From contig NZ_JAERRF010000008.1 in assembly GCF_016741875.1 (NCBI RefSeq), positions 124,001 to 188,000 on the forward strand: a stretch of DNA of 64,000 nt, given 5' to 3'. The position numbers and the translations under genes were made by a program. This DNA is from Streptomyces coffeae (lineage in GTDB: Bacteria > Actinomycetota > Actinomycetes > Streptomycetales > Streptomycetaceae). Under the pieces are notes generated by a model. It saw only the letters and a program-made list of their open reading frames with translations, did no database searches and had not been told where the DNA came from. Numbering within the stretch: position 1 is the first letter of the stretch; every line of letters begins with the position of its first letter. This document shows positions 28,410 through 36,450 of the stretch, piece after piece.

Positions 28410-29177
28410 TCAGCTCACCACTCCACTCATCACACCCACAGGGACGGCGATGAAGCCGCAGGTCAACAACGCGGCCAGGGCGTTCGCGGCCAACTTCAGG
28501 GCCTTGTCGCGGCGGGGCCGCCCCGCGCCGAGGGTCTGGGCGGCGCTCCAGAAGCCGTGCCGGACGTGCAGACCGAGGGCGAGCATCGCCGTGATGTAGA
28601 TGGTGTTGCCGTACCAGGTGGAGAAGGACGCGACGACGTTCTCGTAGGGGTGGCCGGGCTCGGCCCGCTCGTTCACCGTGAGCGTGGTGAGGTCCAGGAT
28701 GTGCCAGACGATGAACAGCCCGAGGATCACCCCGCCCCAGCGCATGGTGCGGGTGGCATAGCTCGCCCGCTGCCGCCGATGGACATAGCCGCTCGGCCGG
28801 GCCGCCCTGTCCCGGCGGCTGAGCTGCGCCGCGGACACCGCGTGCAGCACCACGGTGGTCAGCAGCGCCACCCGGGCCAGCCAAACGAACCCCTCATGGG
28901 GGAGGAACGGTTCGCCGAGTGTGCGCAGCCAGTGGGCGTAGCCGTTCAGATCGTCGGGCCCGAGGAAGACCTTCAGGTTGGCGTACATATGGGCCACCAG
29001 ATAGGCCAGCATGATCAGCCCGGTGACGGCCATCACCGCCTTCTTGCCGACGGTCGAGCGCCATACGGAGCGAATGAGGGACGGCTTCCGAGGCGCCTTC
29101 CGCGGCGGCTGTCCCGGAGGCTTTCGCTGATGGCCGGGCCGTTTGTGGTCCGCGTCCGTGCCTGTCGCCAGTGCCAT
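28410..29177 (-). CDS. sdhC: Succinate dehydrogenase cytochrome b subunit
   Basis: A 255-residue membrane anchor with five predicted helices (from VGKKAVMAVTGLIMLAYLVAHMYANL onward) and several helix-borne histidines (including HMYANL, VVLHAVS, VWHILD and LHVRHGFW) that can bind two haems. This is the single-subunit type-B anchor, so no sdhD is expected. It passes electrons to menaquinone. The N-terminal 45 residues are basic and Pro-rich. The ATG at 29177 lacks a strong Shine-Dalgarno. First gene of the operon, divergent from a LysR gene. Confidence 0.9.
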   Translation of the reverse strand: MALATGTDADHKRPGHQRKPPGQPPRKAPRKPSLIRSVWRSTVGKKAVMAVTGLIMLAYLVAHMYANLKVFLGPDDLNGYAHWLRTLGEPFLPHEGFVWLARVALLTTVVLHAVSAAQLSRRDRAARPSGYVHRRQRASYATRTMRWGGVILGLFIVWHILDLTTLTVNERAEPGHPYENVVASFSTWYGNTIYITAMLALGLHVRHGFWSAAQTLGAGRPRRDKALKLAANALAALLTCGFIAVPVGVMSGVVS

Positions 29178-29235
29178 GACATCGACGCTAGGCAGCCCTT
29201 GGCGATTAGTCCAAGACATGATACGGCTGGTTTCC

Positions 29236-29250
29236 ATAGGTAGCAGCTAT
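29236..29250. promoter_or_regulatory. LysR-type T-N11-A dyad
   Basis: ATAGGTAGCAGCTAT fits ATAG-N7-CTAT, a LysR recognition dyad, and lies between sdhC and the divergent LysR gene, ten bases before the LysR start. It is a candidate site for autoregulation. Confidence 0.55.
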
Positions 29251-29259
29251 CATGGCTGC

Positions 29260-30243
29260 GTGCGACTCCAGCAGCTCCGCTATTTCGCCACCGTCGCGGA
29301 CACCCGCCACTTCACCCGCGCCGCCGAGCTTCTCCATGTCGCCCAGCCCTCGCTGTCCCAGCAGATCAGAACGCTGGAACGGGAGTTGGGGGCCGAGCTG
29401 TTCCACCGCGCCCGCGGCAATATCGCGCTCACCGACGCGGGGGAGGCGTTGCTTCCGCTGGCTCGCCAGATCCTCGCCGACACCGAGACCGCGCATCGTG
29501 AGGTCCAGGAGGTCGCCCAGCTCCGGCGCGGCCGGGTACGGCTCGGCGCCCCGCCCAGCCTGTGCGCCAGCCTCGTTCCCGATGTGCTGCGCCGCTTCCA
29601 CGACGCGTTCCCCGGGATCGAGCTGTTCGTGGACGAGGGCGGATCGCAGGACCTGGTGCGCAGCCTGGCCGCCGGGGAACTGGACCTCGCCCTGATCATC
29701 ACCCCGCTGGCGGGCCAGGCCCCCGCCCTGGCCGCCACCGAGCTGCTGCGCGAGGAGCTGGTGGTGGCCTCCTCGCCCGCCGGACCGCCGCCCACCCGGC
29801 GCCGCCGGATCCGGGTGGAGGACCTTCGGGACCAGCCCCTGGCGATGTTCCGGCGCGGCTACGACCTGCGGGAGTTCACCACGGCGGCATGCCGCGCGGC
29901 CGGCTTCGAGCCCACGTTCTCCGTCGAGGGCGGGGAGATGGACGCGGTGCTCGGCTTCGTCCGTGCCGGGCTCGGCATCGCCGTCCTGCCGGGGATGGTG
30001 GCCGAGCGGTCCGGACTGCGGATCACCCCGTTCGCGGGCCACCGGATGCGGCGCACCATCGCCGTGGCGCACCGCAAGGACGTCGCACCGCCCCGCGCCG
30101 CGCGGGAGCTGCGTCGGGTGCTGCTGGAGCATCTGCGTACGGCGGGGGCGGGTGAGGGCGAGGGCCTGCCGCCGAGCACCACGCTGCTGTCCCAGACAGC
30201 GGCGGACGGCGATACGGCGGTGCGTCGCGGCGCGGACGGGTAG
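29260..30243 (+). CDS. LysR-family transcriptional regulator
   Basis: A 327-residue LysR protein. Residues 1-60 are the winged HTH (LQQLRYFATVADTRHFTRAA, LHVAQPSLSQQIRTLERELG); from about 88 the type-2 periplasmic-binding fold co-inducer domain follows (RVRLGAPPSLCASLVPDVL, LDLALIITPL). The GTG at 29260 gives the usual V/MRLQQLRYF start. The last 30 residues are a variable tail. Divergent from the sdh operon with a LysR dyad between, so it probably controls it in response to an organic acid or redox cue. Confidence 0.92.
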   Translation: MRLQQLRYFATVADTRHFTRAAELLHVAQPSLSQQIRTLERELGAELFHRARGNIALTDAGEALLPLARQILADTETAHREVQEVAQLRRGRVRLGAPPSLCASLVPDVLRRFHDAFPGIELFVDEGGSQDLVRSLAAGELDLALIITPLAGQAPALAATELLREELVVASSPAGPPPTRRRRIRVEDLRDQPLAMFRRGYDLREFTTAACRAAGFEPTFSVEGGEMDAVLGFVRAGLGIAVLPGMVAERSGLRITPFAGHRMRRTIAVAHRKDVAPPRAARELRRVLLEHLRTAGAGEGEGLPPSTTLLSQTAADGDTAVRRGADG

Positions 30244-30300
30244 CCGGGCCCCGGGCCCCGGAGTCGGCTCAACGGCGCCGGGGTCGGGGTCGGCCGCGGC

Positions 30301-30675
30301 TCAGCCCCAGATCGCCTCGGCCAGCCCCGCGCCCGCGAACGCGGCGCCCACCCCCGCCACCACACTCCCGGCCACATTGGCGGCGGCGAACAGCCACGCG
30401 CCGTCCTCGGCCAGCCGGAGCGTCTCGTACGAGAAGGTCGAGTACGTGGTGAGCGCCCCGCACAGCCCGGTGCCCAGCAGCAGTTGGAGCTGTGAGGAGG
30501 CGGCCCCGGCGGCCGCCGCGCCGGTCAGAAGGCCCAGCACCAGAGAGCCCATGACGTTCACCGTGAACGTGCCCCAGGGGAACATCGCGTCGTGCCGGGA
30601 CTGCACCGCACGGTCGGTCAGATAGCGCAGCGGGGCCCCGGCCATCCCTCCGACCACCACCAGCAGCCAGTTCAC
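30301..30675 (-). CDS. crcB: Fluoride ion channel CrcB/Fluc, short copy
   Basis: A 124-residue four-helix membrane protein. Family marks: GGMAGAPLRYL in helix 1, the pore asparagine in FTVNVMGSLVLG, and CGALTTYSTFSYE in helix 3. Fluc channels work as dual-topology dimers and export fluoride. The GTG start overlaps the stop of the DUF190 gene (GTGA). A second, longer copy starts the same operon, so a heterodimer of two Fluc subunits is likely. Confidence 0.92.
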   Translation of the reverse strand: MNWLLVVVGGMAGAPLRYLTDRAVQSRHDAMFPWGTFTVNVMGSLVLGLLTGAAAAGAASSQLQLLLGTGLCGALTTYSTFSYETLRLAEDGAWLFAAANVAGSVVAGVGAAFAGAGLAEAIWG

Positions 30676-31040
30676 CGGGCCCGCCCCGGGCGGCCGACGA
30701 TCTCGACCGGGTCCACGACCATCAGGGCGTCACCCACGATCTCCTCCAGGCCGGGCAGGAAGGACCGCACCCGTTCCTCCGTATCGACGATCACCACGGC
30801 CATGGGCAGATCCTCGCCGAGCGACAGCAGCCGTGAGGTGTGCACCATCGAGGAGGAGCCATAACCCTCCACCCCGCGGAACACACTCGCGCCCGCGAGC
30901 CCCGCGCGGTGGGCGCGGTGCACGATCTCGGCGAACAGCGGGCGGTGGTGCCAGGTGTCGCGCTCACCGACGAAGACGGTCAGCCGCAGCCCGTTGGCCA
31001 CCGGCCCGGGGTCGTTGCCCGGTGCGGACGGCGTGCTCAT
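30672..31040 (-). CDS. DUF190 protein
   Basis: A 122-residue cytoplasmic protein with the DUF190 pattern: LRLTVFVGERDTWHHRPLFAEIVHRAHRAGLAGASVFRGVEGYG, then a beta-alpha-beta end with PMAVVIVDTEERV. The family has a PII-like ferredoxin fold and often neighbours crcB. It lies between two crcB copies and overlaps both by four bases. It may sense a nucleotide or regulate the channels; this is inferred. Confidence 0.88.
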   Translation of the reverse strand: MSTPSAPGNDPGPVANGLRLTVFVGERDTWHHRPLFAEIVHRAHRAGLAGASVFRGVEGYGSSSMVHTSRLLSLGEDLPMAVVIVDTEERVRSFLPGLEEIVGDALMVVDPVEIVGRPGRAR

Positions 31041-31537
31041 CGCGGCCCCCGGCCGTATCCGCCGAAGGCCAGGGCGCGCCGGGTCGCCACGACCCCCGCC
31101 CAGACGGCCGCCATCGCGGCCAGCAGCGTCCCGGCCAGATAGAGCAGCCCGGTCGCGGCGCGGCCCGCGTCGAGCAGCCGCTTGAAGTCCACGGCGTATG
31201 TGGAGAAGGTGGTGAACCCGCCCAGCACCCCGGTCCCGAAGAACGGCCGGAGCAGCCGGTGCGCCCCCCACACCTCGTCCACCAGCACCAGCAGGAGGCC
31301 GATGAGGGCGCACCCGACGGTGTTCACCAGCAGGGTCGTCCAGGGGAACGCGGCCGCCGGGGTCGGCCACAGCAGCGACGCGCCGTAGCGCGCGGTCGCT
31401 CCGATCCCGCCGCCGACCGCCACCGCGCCCACCACCGCACCCTGGCCGCGCCACACACCGGGCCCGGCGGGCGCGGGGGTTGCGGTGCCGGGGTCGAGGG
31501 GCTCGTCCGTCACCCCCTGAGACCATGAGCTGCCCAT
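31037..31537 (-). CDS. crcB: Fluoride ion channel CrcB/Fluc, long copy
   Basis: A 166-residue Fluc subunit with an extra hydrophilic N-terminal region of about 30 residues. Family marks: GGGIGATARYG, LVNTVGCALIGLL (pore asparagine) and GFTTFSTYAVD. First gene of the three-gene fluoride operon; its stop overlaps the DUF190 start (ATGA). No fluoride riboswitch was recognised upstream. Confidence 0.9.
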   Translation of the reverse strand: MGSSWSQGVTDEPLDPGTATPAPAGPGVWRGQGAVVGAVAVGGGIGATARYGASLLWPTPAAAFPWTTLLVNTVGCALIGLLLVLVDEVWGAHRLLRPFFGTGVLGGFTTFSTYAVDFKRLLDAGRAATGLLYLAGTLLAAMAAVWAGVVATRRALAFGGYGRGPR

Positions 31538-31622
31538 GGGGCTCAGCGTACGTGGTCGGGCGATCGGCGGCCGGACCGGCGGATCCGTGGCTCAGTCAGG
31601 TGGCTCGCGTGGCCCGCGCGGC

Positions 31623-32660
31623 TCAGTGGTCGCGGTCCGCCACCACATCGCACAGCGCGTACAGCATCCGGGTCGCGGCCCCCTCCGGCAGTCCGTCCAG
31701 AGCACTCCGCGCCCGCAGCATCCGGGTCCGCATCATCGCCTCCGCCTCCGCCAGCGCACCGCCGTCGCGCAGCAGGGCCACGGCCCTCGGCACCACCGCG
31801 GCGCCCTCCCGCCCGCGCCCGGCGGCCGTGAGCAGCTCCCGCAACTCCTCCGCCTCGGGGCCTTCGTTTGCCAGGGCGAGCAGCACCGGCAGGCTGGCGA
31901 CGCCGACGGCCAGATCCTTGCCCTGCTCCTTACCGGAGACCTCGGACGCGGCGGTGATGTCGAGGATGTCATCGGCGATCTGGAAGGCGGTGCCGAGGTG
32001 TTCGCCGTACGCCGCGAGCGCCTGAACAGTGGTTTCGGGCGTGCCCGTCCGTATCGCACCGCTCTGCAACGCCATCGCGATGAGCGAGGCGGACTTCCCG
32101 GCGACCACCGCGAAGTAGTGCGAGAGCGCGTCCTCACCGGCCGAGGCGCCCGTCAGCTCCCGTATCTGCCCCGTCACCAGCCGGTTGGTGACCCTGGCCT
32201 GGAGCTGGAGGATCTCCGGGCCGAGCTCCGCCGCGACCCGGGCGGCCTTCGCCAGCAGCCAGTTGCCCGCCAGCACGGCCACCGAGTTGCCCCACATCGC
32301 GTTGGCGCTCGGCGCCCCGCGCCGGGTGCGGGCCTGGTCCATGACGTCGTCGTGGTAGAGCGAGGCGACGTGCACCAGCTCCGCGAGCGCGGCGGTGTCC
32401 ACCGCGATGCCCGGATCCCGCTCCCCGAACTCCGCGCCGACCAGCGCCAGCAGCGGGCGCAGCCGCTTGCCACCGGTGCCGATGAGATGTCCGACGATCC
32501 GGGCGACATAGGGATCCTCGGCCTCGGCGGCGAACCCTCGCAGCCGCTCCTCCGCAACGCCCAGACCGCGCTGGAGGCGGACGGTGAGGGCGGGTTCGCG
32601 GGCGGCCAACTCCCCGGCCAGGAAACCACTGCGCACGGTGTGGGCGAACGACGCGACCAT
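31623..32660 (-). CDS. Polyprenyl diphosphate synthase
   Basis: A 345-residue all-helical trans-prenyltransferase. Both aspartate-rich motifs are intact: DDVMD in LYHDDVMDQARTRRG (near residue 103) and DDILD in FQIADDILD (near 230); the substrate motif GGKRLRPLL is also present. It condenses isopentenyl diphosphate onto an allylic primer to make a long-chain polyprenyl diphosphate, probably for menaquinone. The product length cannot be read from the sequence. The ATG at 32660 has no strong Shine-Dalgarno; an in-frame GTG at 32669 is an alternative. Confidence 0.92.
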   Translation of the reverse strand: MVASFAHTVRSGFLAGELAAREPALTVRLQRGLGVAEERLRGFAAEAEDPYVARIVGHLIGTGGKRLRPLLALVGAEFGERDPGIAVDTAALAELVHVASLYHDDVMDQARTRRGAPSANAMWGNSVAVLAGNWLLAKAARVAAELGPEILQLQARVTNRLVTGQIRELTGASAGEDALSHYFAVVAGKSASLIAMALQSGAIRTGTPETTVQALAAYGEHLGTAFQIADDILDITAASEVSGKEQGKDLAVGVASLPVLLALANEGPEAEELRELLTAAGRGREGAAVVPRAVALLRDGGALAEAEAMMRTRMLRARSALDGLPEGAATRMLYALCDVVADRDH

Positions 32661-32705
32661 GCTGCGGACACTAAGCGAGGAATACGCCGGAATCGCGGTG
32701 TGTGT

Positions 32706-32799
32706 CAGGAAGGTGCCACGGGGTGGGCCGGCGCGGTGCGCGGAGCCGGGGACAGGGCGGAGCACACCGCCGTCCGCGGAAGCTCCTGGCACCTTCCTG
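32706..32799. repeat. 13-bp perfect inverted repeat, widely spaced
   Basis: CAGGAAGGTGCCA (32706-32718) and its exact reverse complement (32787-32799) are 68 bases apart in the divergent region between the polyprenyl synthase and alcohol dehydrogenase genes. It could be a pair of binding sites for one regulator. Confidence 0.6.
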
Positions 32800-32873
32800 G
32801 CACTGTTCGCCCGGCGGCCGGACGGGCGCGCCCTGACCGCCGGACTCACCACCACGGCGTTACGTTGTGACCC

Positions 32874-33911
32874 GTGACGGCTGCCGCGAACGCTGACATC
32901 CCCCCGACCATGCGCGCCTGGGTGGTCCGCACCCCCGGCCGGATCGACCAGGTGGAGCTGCCGGTGCCACGGCCCGCCGCCGACGAACTGCTGGTCCGCG
33001 TGCGGGCGTGCGGGGTGTGCCGTACCGATCTGCATGTGCGGGACGGCGATCTGCCACCGCACCGCAGCCCGGTCGTCCCCGGCCACGAGGTGGTCGGCGA
33101 GGTGGTCGCGGCGGGCCCGGAGGCCGGGGGACGGCGGCTCGGCACCCTGGTGGGCGTCCCCTGGCTGCGCCGCACCTGCGGCCGCTGCGTGTACTGCCGC
33201 CGTGGCCAGGAGAACCTGTGCCCCTCGTCCGAGTACACCGGCTGGGACGCGGACGGGGGCTACGCCGAGTACGTCACCGTCCCGGCCGCGTACGCCTACG
33301 ACCTGCCCGCCGGATACGCGGACGAGGAGCTGGCCCCGCTGCTGTGCGCCGGGATCATCGGCTATCGCGCCCTGCGCCGGGCCGACCTCCCGCCGGGTGG
33401 CCGCCTCGGCATCTACGGTTTCGGCGGCTCGGCACACCTCACCGCCCAGGTGGCCATCGCCCAGGGCGCTGTCGTCCATGTGCTCACCCGCTCGGCCGGG
33501 GCCCGCGCCCTCGCCCTCGAGCTCGGCGCCGCCTCCGCGGGCGACGCCGCCGACCGGCCGCCCGAGCCGCTCGACGCGGCCATCCTCTTCGCACCGGTGG
33601 GCGAGCTGGTGCCGGTGGCTCTGGAGGCACTGGACAGCGGCGGCACCCTCAGCGTCGCGGGGATCTACCTCTCCGACATCCCGCCCCTGAACTACGAGCG
33701 CCACCTCTTCCGCGAACGCACCCTGCGCAGCGTCACGGCCAACACCCGTGAGGACGGCCGCGAGTTCCTGGCCGCGGCGTCCGCCCACCGCATCCGCGCC
33801 ACCATCACCCCGTACCCCTTCGACCGCGCGGACGCCGCCCTGGACGACCTCGCGGCGGACCGGGTGAACGGCGTCGCGGTCCTGACCATGCCGCGCGCCC
33901 CGCTGCGCTAG
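32874..33911 (+). CDS. Zinc-dependent alcohol dehydrogenase
   Basis: A 345-residue medium-chain dehydrogenase. Catalytic zinc ligands: Cys in CGVCRTDLH and His in PGHEVVGEV. The structural zinc lobe has four cysteines in CGRCVYCRRGQENLC. The Rossmann motif is GRLGIYGFGGSAHL. This fits the AdhA-like class (GVPWLRRTCGRC, CAGIIGYRALRRAD) acting on simple alcohols or aldehydes. The GTG at 32874 begins MTAAANADIPPTMRAWVV; the true start could be the internal ATG of MRAWVV. Divergent from the polyprenyl synthase gene. Confidence 0.9.
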   Translation: MTAAANADIPPTMRAWVVRTPGRIDQVELPVPRPAADELLVRVRACGVCRTDLHVRDGDLPPHRSPVVPGHEVVGEVVAAGPEAGGRRLGTLVGVPWLRRTCGRCVYCRRGQENLCPSSEYTGWDADGGYAEYVTVPAAYAYDLPAGYADEELAPLLCAGIIGYRALRRADLPPGGRLGIYGFGGSAHLTAQVAIAQGAVVHVLTRSAGARALALELGAASAGDAADRPPEPLDAAILFAPVGELVPVALEALDSGGTLSVAGIYLSDIPPLNYERHLFRERTLRSVTANTREDGREFLAAASAHRIRATITPYPFDRADAALDDLAADRVNGVAVLTMPRAPLR

Positions 33912-34237
33912 CGGGGCACCACGACTGCGTCAGCGGGGCACCACCACGCCCGACCGCCACGAGGAGAACGGCTCCAGCCGGGCGATGTCGGGCACGACCA
34001 GATCCAGCGCAGCAGCTCCGGCAACTGCTCGACCAGGGATGACATGTCGTAGCCGACGTCGAACCGCCAGCATTGCTGCCCGAACCCCCCGATGACAAAC
34101 CGGCAGTCGGTGTCCTCGAGCTGTCTGCACCCCTCCATGACCAGGCAGTCGTAGGTGTGGCCGACGTTCTCCCATACGGGGGTGGAACCACTGTCCGCGT
34201 AGGCGGGGGACGGCATCTCCAGGCGGCAGTGGAACAT
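33908..34237 (-). pseudogene. Remnant of a Streptomyces hypothetical protein with an internal deletion
   Basis: The 5' part is a good open frame from ATG 34237 (MFHCRLEMPSP, GGFGQQCWRFDVGYD, LVEQLPELL) with AGAGGG upstream. After LVEQLPELL the frame turns into low-complexity Trp/Arg/Ser. In another frame the following DNA reads LDLVVPDIARLEPFSSW, which I remember as the C-terminus of this protein family in other Streptomyces, where about 60 or more residues separate the two parts. An internal deletion with frameshift explains both. The 3' end also has AGCGGGGCACCAC duplicated at 33910 and 33932. The full-length function is unknown. Confidence 0.55.
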
Positions 34238-34333
34238 CACGCGCCCTCTCGGGAGTTGGACCGCGCCGGCCGCGCACGGCCAACGCTTACGCCCACGCTA
34301 CGCGGCACTCGCTACTGTGCACCTGACCAGGAG

Positions 34334-34357
34334 AAACGCCCTCCCGGAGGGAGGGCG
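34334..34357 (-). terminator. Rho-independent terminator after tRNA-Arg
   Basis: CGCCCTCCC and GGGAGGGCG form a perfect 9-bp stem with a 3-base loop, followed on the minus strand by TTTCT. It lies about 20 bases past the tRNA 3' end. Confidence 0.85.
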
Positions 34358-34377
34358 TGGACAGCGTGTGCTCGGTG

Positions 34378-34450
34378 CGCCCCCGGCAGGACTCGAACCT
34401 GCGGCCAAGCGCTTAGAAGGCGCCTGCTCTATCCACTGAGCTACGGGGGC
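34378..34450 (-). tRNA. tRNA-Arg (anticodon UCU)
   Basis: Reads as a full 73-base cloverleaf on the minus strand: acceptor GCCCCCG/CGGGGGC, D-stem GCTC/GAGC, anticodon loop CTTCTAA (anticodon TCT, reading AGA), T-arm with GGTTCGAGTCC, and discriminator G. CCA is not encoded. AGA is a rare codon in high-GC genomes. Confidence 0.95.
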
Positions 34451-34776
34451 CGGTGGTGGTCATGGAACAGCGAGCCCCCGGGTGCCCGCGGTGCCGTTGG
34501 TGCGACCGTGGTGCGGGTGGCCGGGCTCGGCGGACCGTGACCTTGCCGGGAACAAGGATAGGGCTCCCTGCGCCTCGCCCCGGTTGCTTCACCTCCGTGG
34601 CACGTTGTGGAGGTTCGGTGAAGCGGTCTGATAATCGCAGGCAGGTCCGAAACTCGCATCGTTTTTCACGCCTCAGCGGGCGGGTGTTGTCTACTCGTTA
34701 TGCCTGGGTCCCACTCGCCCCGCCCGCCTCATGCCCCTTCTGGGGTGATCCGGGTGGGTCTCTTTGACGCGCACGA
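34451..34776. other. Intergenic region upstream of the GTPase pair
   Basis: This stretch of 326 bases between the tRNA and the first GTPase gene holds no supported gene. Weak promoter-like boxes (TTGTGG and, about 19 bases on, GATAAT near 34640) point toward the GTPase gene. Confidence 0.4.
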
Positions 34777-36444
34777 GTGAGCATACGCTTCAAAAAGACA
34801 TCAAAAACGGGCATTCTTCACCACGTGGCGATCTTGGACGTACGGCCCCGGCTGCTCGACGCGTTGACCGCACTGCGTGATCGCGTTGACGCCGCACGGT
34901 TTCCGCTCCCCCTTCCCGGTGCCGACCGCGCGCGTCGCAGCCGCGCCGAGCTGCTCGCCCAACTGGACGACTATCTCGTGCCCCGGTTGCGTGCCCCCGA
35001 AGCGCCCCTGCTGGCGGTGATCGGGGGATCCACCGGGGCGGGGAAGTCCACGCTCGTCAATTCGCTGGTCGGCCGCCGGGTCACCGAGGCCGGGGTGCTG
35101 CGGCCCACGACTCGTACGCCGGTGCTGGTGTGCCACCCGGACGACCGCCCCTGGTTCGCCGGGCAGCGGGTGCTGCCGCAGCTCACCCGGGTGTGGGTAC
35201 CGGCACAGGGCGAGCGGGCGGAGGGGGCGTACGACGACGAGGACCGGGGCCAGGAGGGCACGCGGGCGCTGCGGATCGAGACGGATCCGGAGCTCGCGCG
35301 CGGGCTCGCGCTGCTCGACGCGCCCGACATCGACTCCCTCGTCGCCCGGAACCGCGATCTGGCCGCCGAGCTGATCTGCGCCGCCGACATCTGGGTGCTG
35401 GTCACCACCGCCACCCGCTACGCCGATGCCGTCCCCTGGCATCTGCTGCGTACCGCGAAGGAGTACGACGTCACCCTCGTCACCGTGCTCGATCGGGTGC
35501 CCCACCAGCTCGCCGCGGAGGTGTCGGGGCAGTACGCGGCCCTCCTCACGGCCGCCGGGCTCGGCGATGTGCCACGTTTCACCATCCCCGAGCTGCCCGA
35601 GTCCGCGGGCGGGGGCAGCGGACTGCTGCCCGCCACCGCCGTCGCCGCGCTGCGGTCCTGGCTCACCCAGCACGCCCAGGACCCGCACGCCCGGAGCGTG
35701 GCGGCCGCTCGTACGGCCGCCGGGGTGCTCGCCTCTCTGCGTTCCCGGATGCCCGCGCTGGCCGGTGCGGCCGCCGCCCAGCACGCGGCGGCGGTCCGGC
35801 TGGTCCAGCGGGTCGAGGGGGCGTACGGGGAGGCGCACGAGCGGGTGCGGCGGGAGATCGCCGGAGGCGCGGCGCTCGCGGGCGGCGCGCTCACCCACTG
35901 GCATGGACTGCCGCACGACAGCACCCCCGAGGAGCTGCTCCGCGCCCTTGCCGACTCCCTGGCGACCCTGCTGCGCAGCGCGGCGGCCGCCGCCGACGAG
36001 CGGGTCGCGCAGACCGGGAAGCGGGATCCGGTGGCGCGGGCCGGGCTCGCGCCGTGCGACGCGCGCGGCGCGGGGGAGCGGATCGGCGTGGCCGTGCGCC
36101 ACTGGCGGCGGTGCGTCGAGGAACTGGCCGAGGAGGAGGTGCGCACGCGGGTCGCCGAGGGCGGCGGCCGATGCGCCCCCGACGAGGTCGCCGCCCTGTT
36201 GATGGCGTCCCTGCTGGGCGGCCGTCGCGCCCGTACGGCGGGCGAGCGGCTGGCGGAGACCCTGGGCGCCCACGGTGCGCTGAACCTGGGCGACCGCGGC
36301 GGGCAGCTGCTCGACGGCTGTGTCACCCGCGCCCTGGAGGCGGAGCGCGACCGGCGGATGGCGCCGCTGGACACCCTGGATGTGACGCCGGACCACCAGG
36401 TCCAGCTGATCGCCGCGCTGTCCGTACTACAGAAGGAGAGGTGA
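34777..36444 (+). CDS. Dynamin-like GTPase, first of a pair
   Basis: A 555-residue P-loop GTPase. G1/Walker A is GGSTGAGKST (about 83-92); switch-region T residues are in RPTTRTPVL; G3 is LLDAPDIDSL (DxPD instead of DxxG, as in some dynamin-like proteins). The C-terminal half is long, helical and Ala/Arg-rich, without a clear transmembrane segment. It is followed by a second GTPase after 6 bases. The pair resembles DynA/DynB of Streptomyces, which stabilise FtsZ rings at sporulation septa (from memory). The GTG at 34777 is used; GTG 34825 (VAILDVRPRLLD) is an equally good start. Confidence 0.82.
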   Translation: MSIRFKKTSKTGILHHVAILDVRPRLLDALTALRDRVDAARFPLPLPGADRARRSRAELLAQLDDYLVPRLRAPEAPLLAVIGGSTGAGKSTLVNSLVGRRVTEAGVLRPTTRTPVLVCHPDDRPWFAGQRVLPQLTRVWVPAQGERAEGAYDDEDRGQEGTRALRIETDPELARGLALLDAPDIDSLVARNRDLAAELICAADIWVLVTTATRYADAVPWHLLRTAKEYDVTLVTVLDRVPHQLAAEVSGQYAALLTAAGLGDVPRFTIPELPESAGGGSGLLPATAVAALRSWLTQHAQDPHARSVAAARTAAGVLASLRSRMPALAGAAAAQHAAAVRLVQRVEGAYGEAHERVRREIAGGAALAGGALTHWHGLPHDSTPEELLRALADSLATLLRSAAAAADERVAQTGKRDPVARAGLAPCDARGAGERIGVAVRHWRRCVEELAEEEVRTRVAEGGGRCAPDEVAALLMASLLGGRRARTAGERLAETLGAHGALNLGDRGGQLLDGCVTRALEAERDRRMAPLDTLDVTPDHQVQLIAALSVLQKER

Positions 36445-36450
36445 CCGAAG

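Noticed and set aside
31538..31622. Fluoride riboswitch before the crcB operon
   Set aside because: The conserved riboswitch sequence and pseudoknot could not be found in the short gap.
34378..34450. Integration (att) site of a mobile element at the tRNA-Arg gene
   Set aside because: No duplicated tRNA 3' end, integrase or excisionase is seen nearby, although a decayed gene lies next to it.
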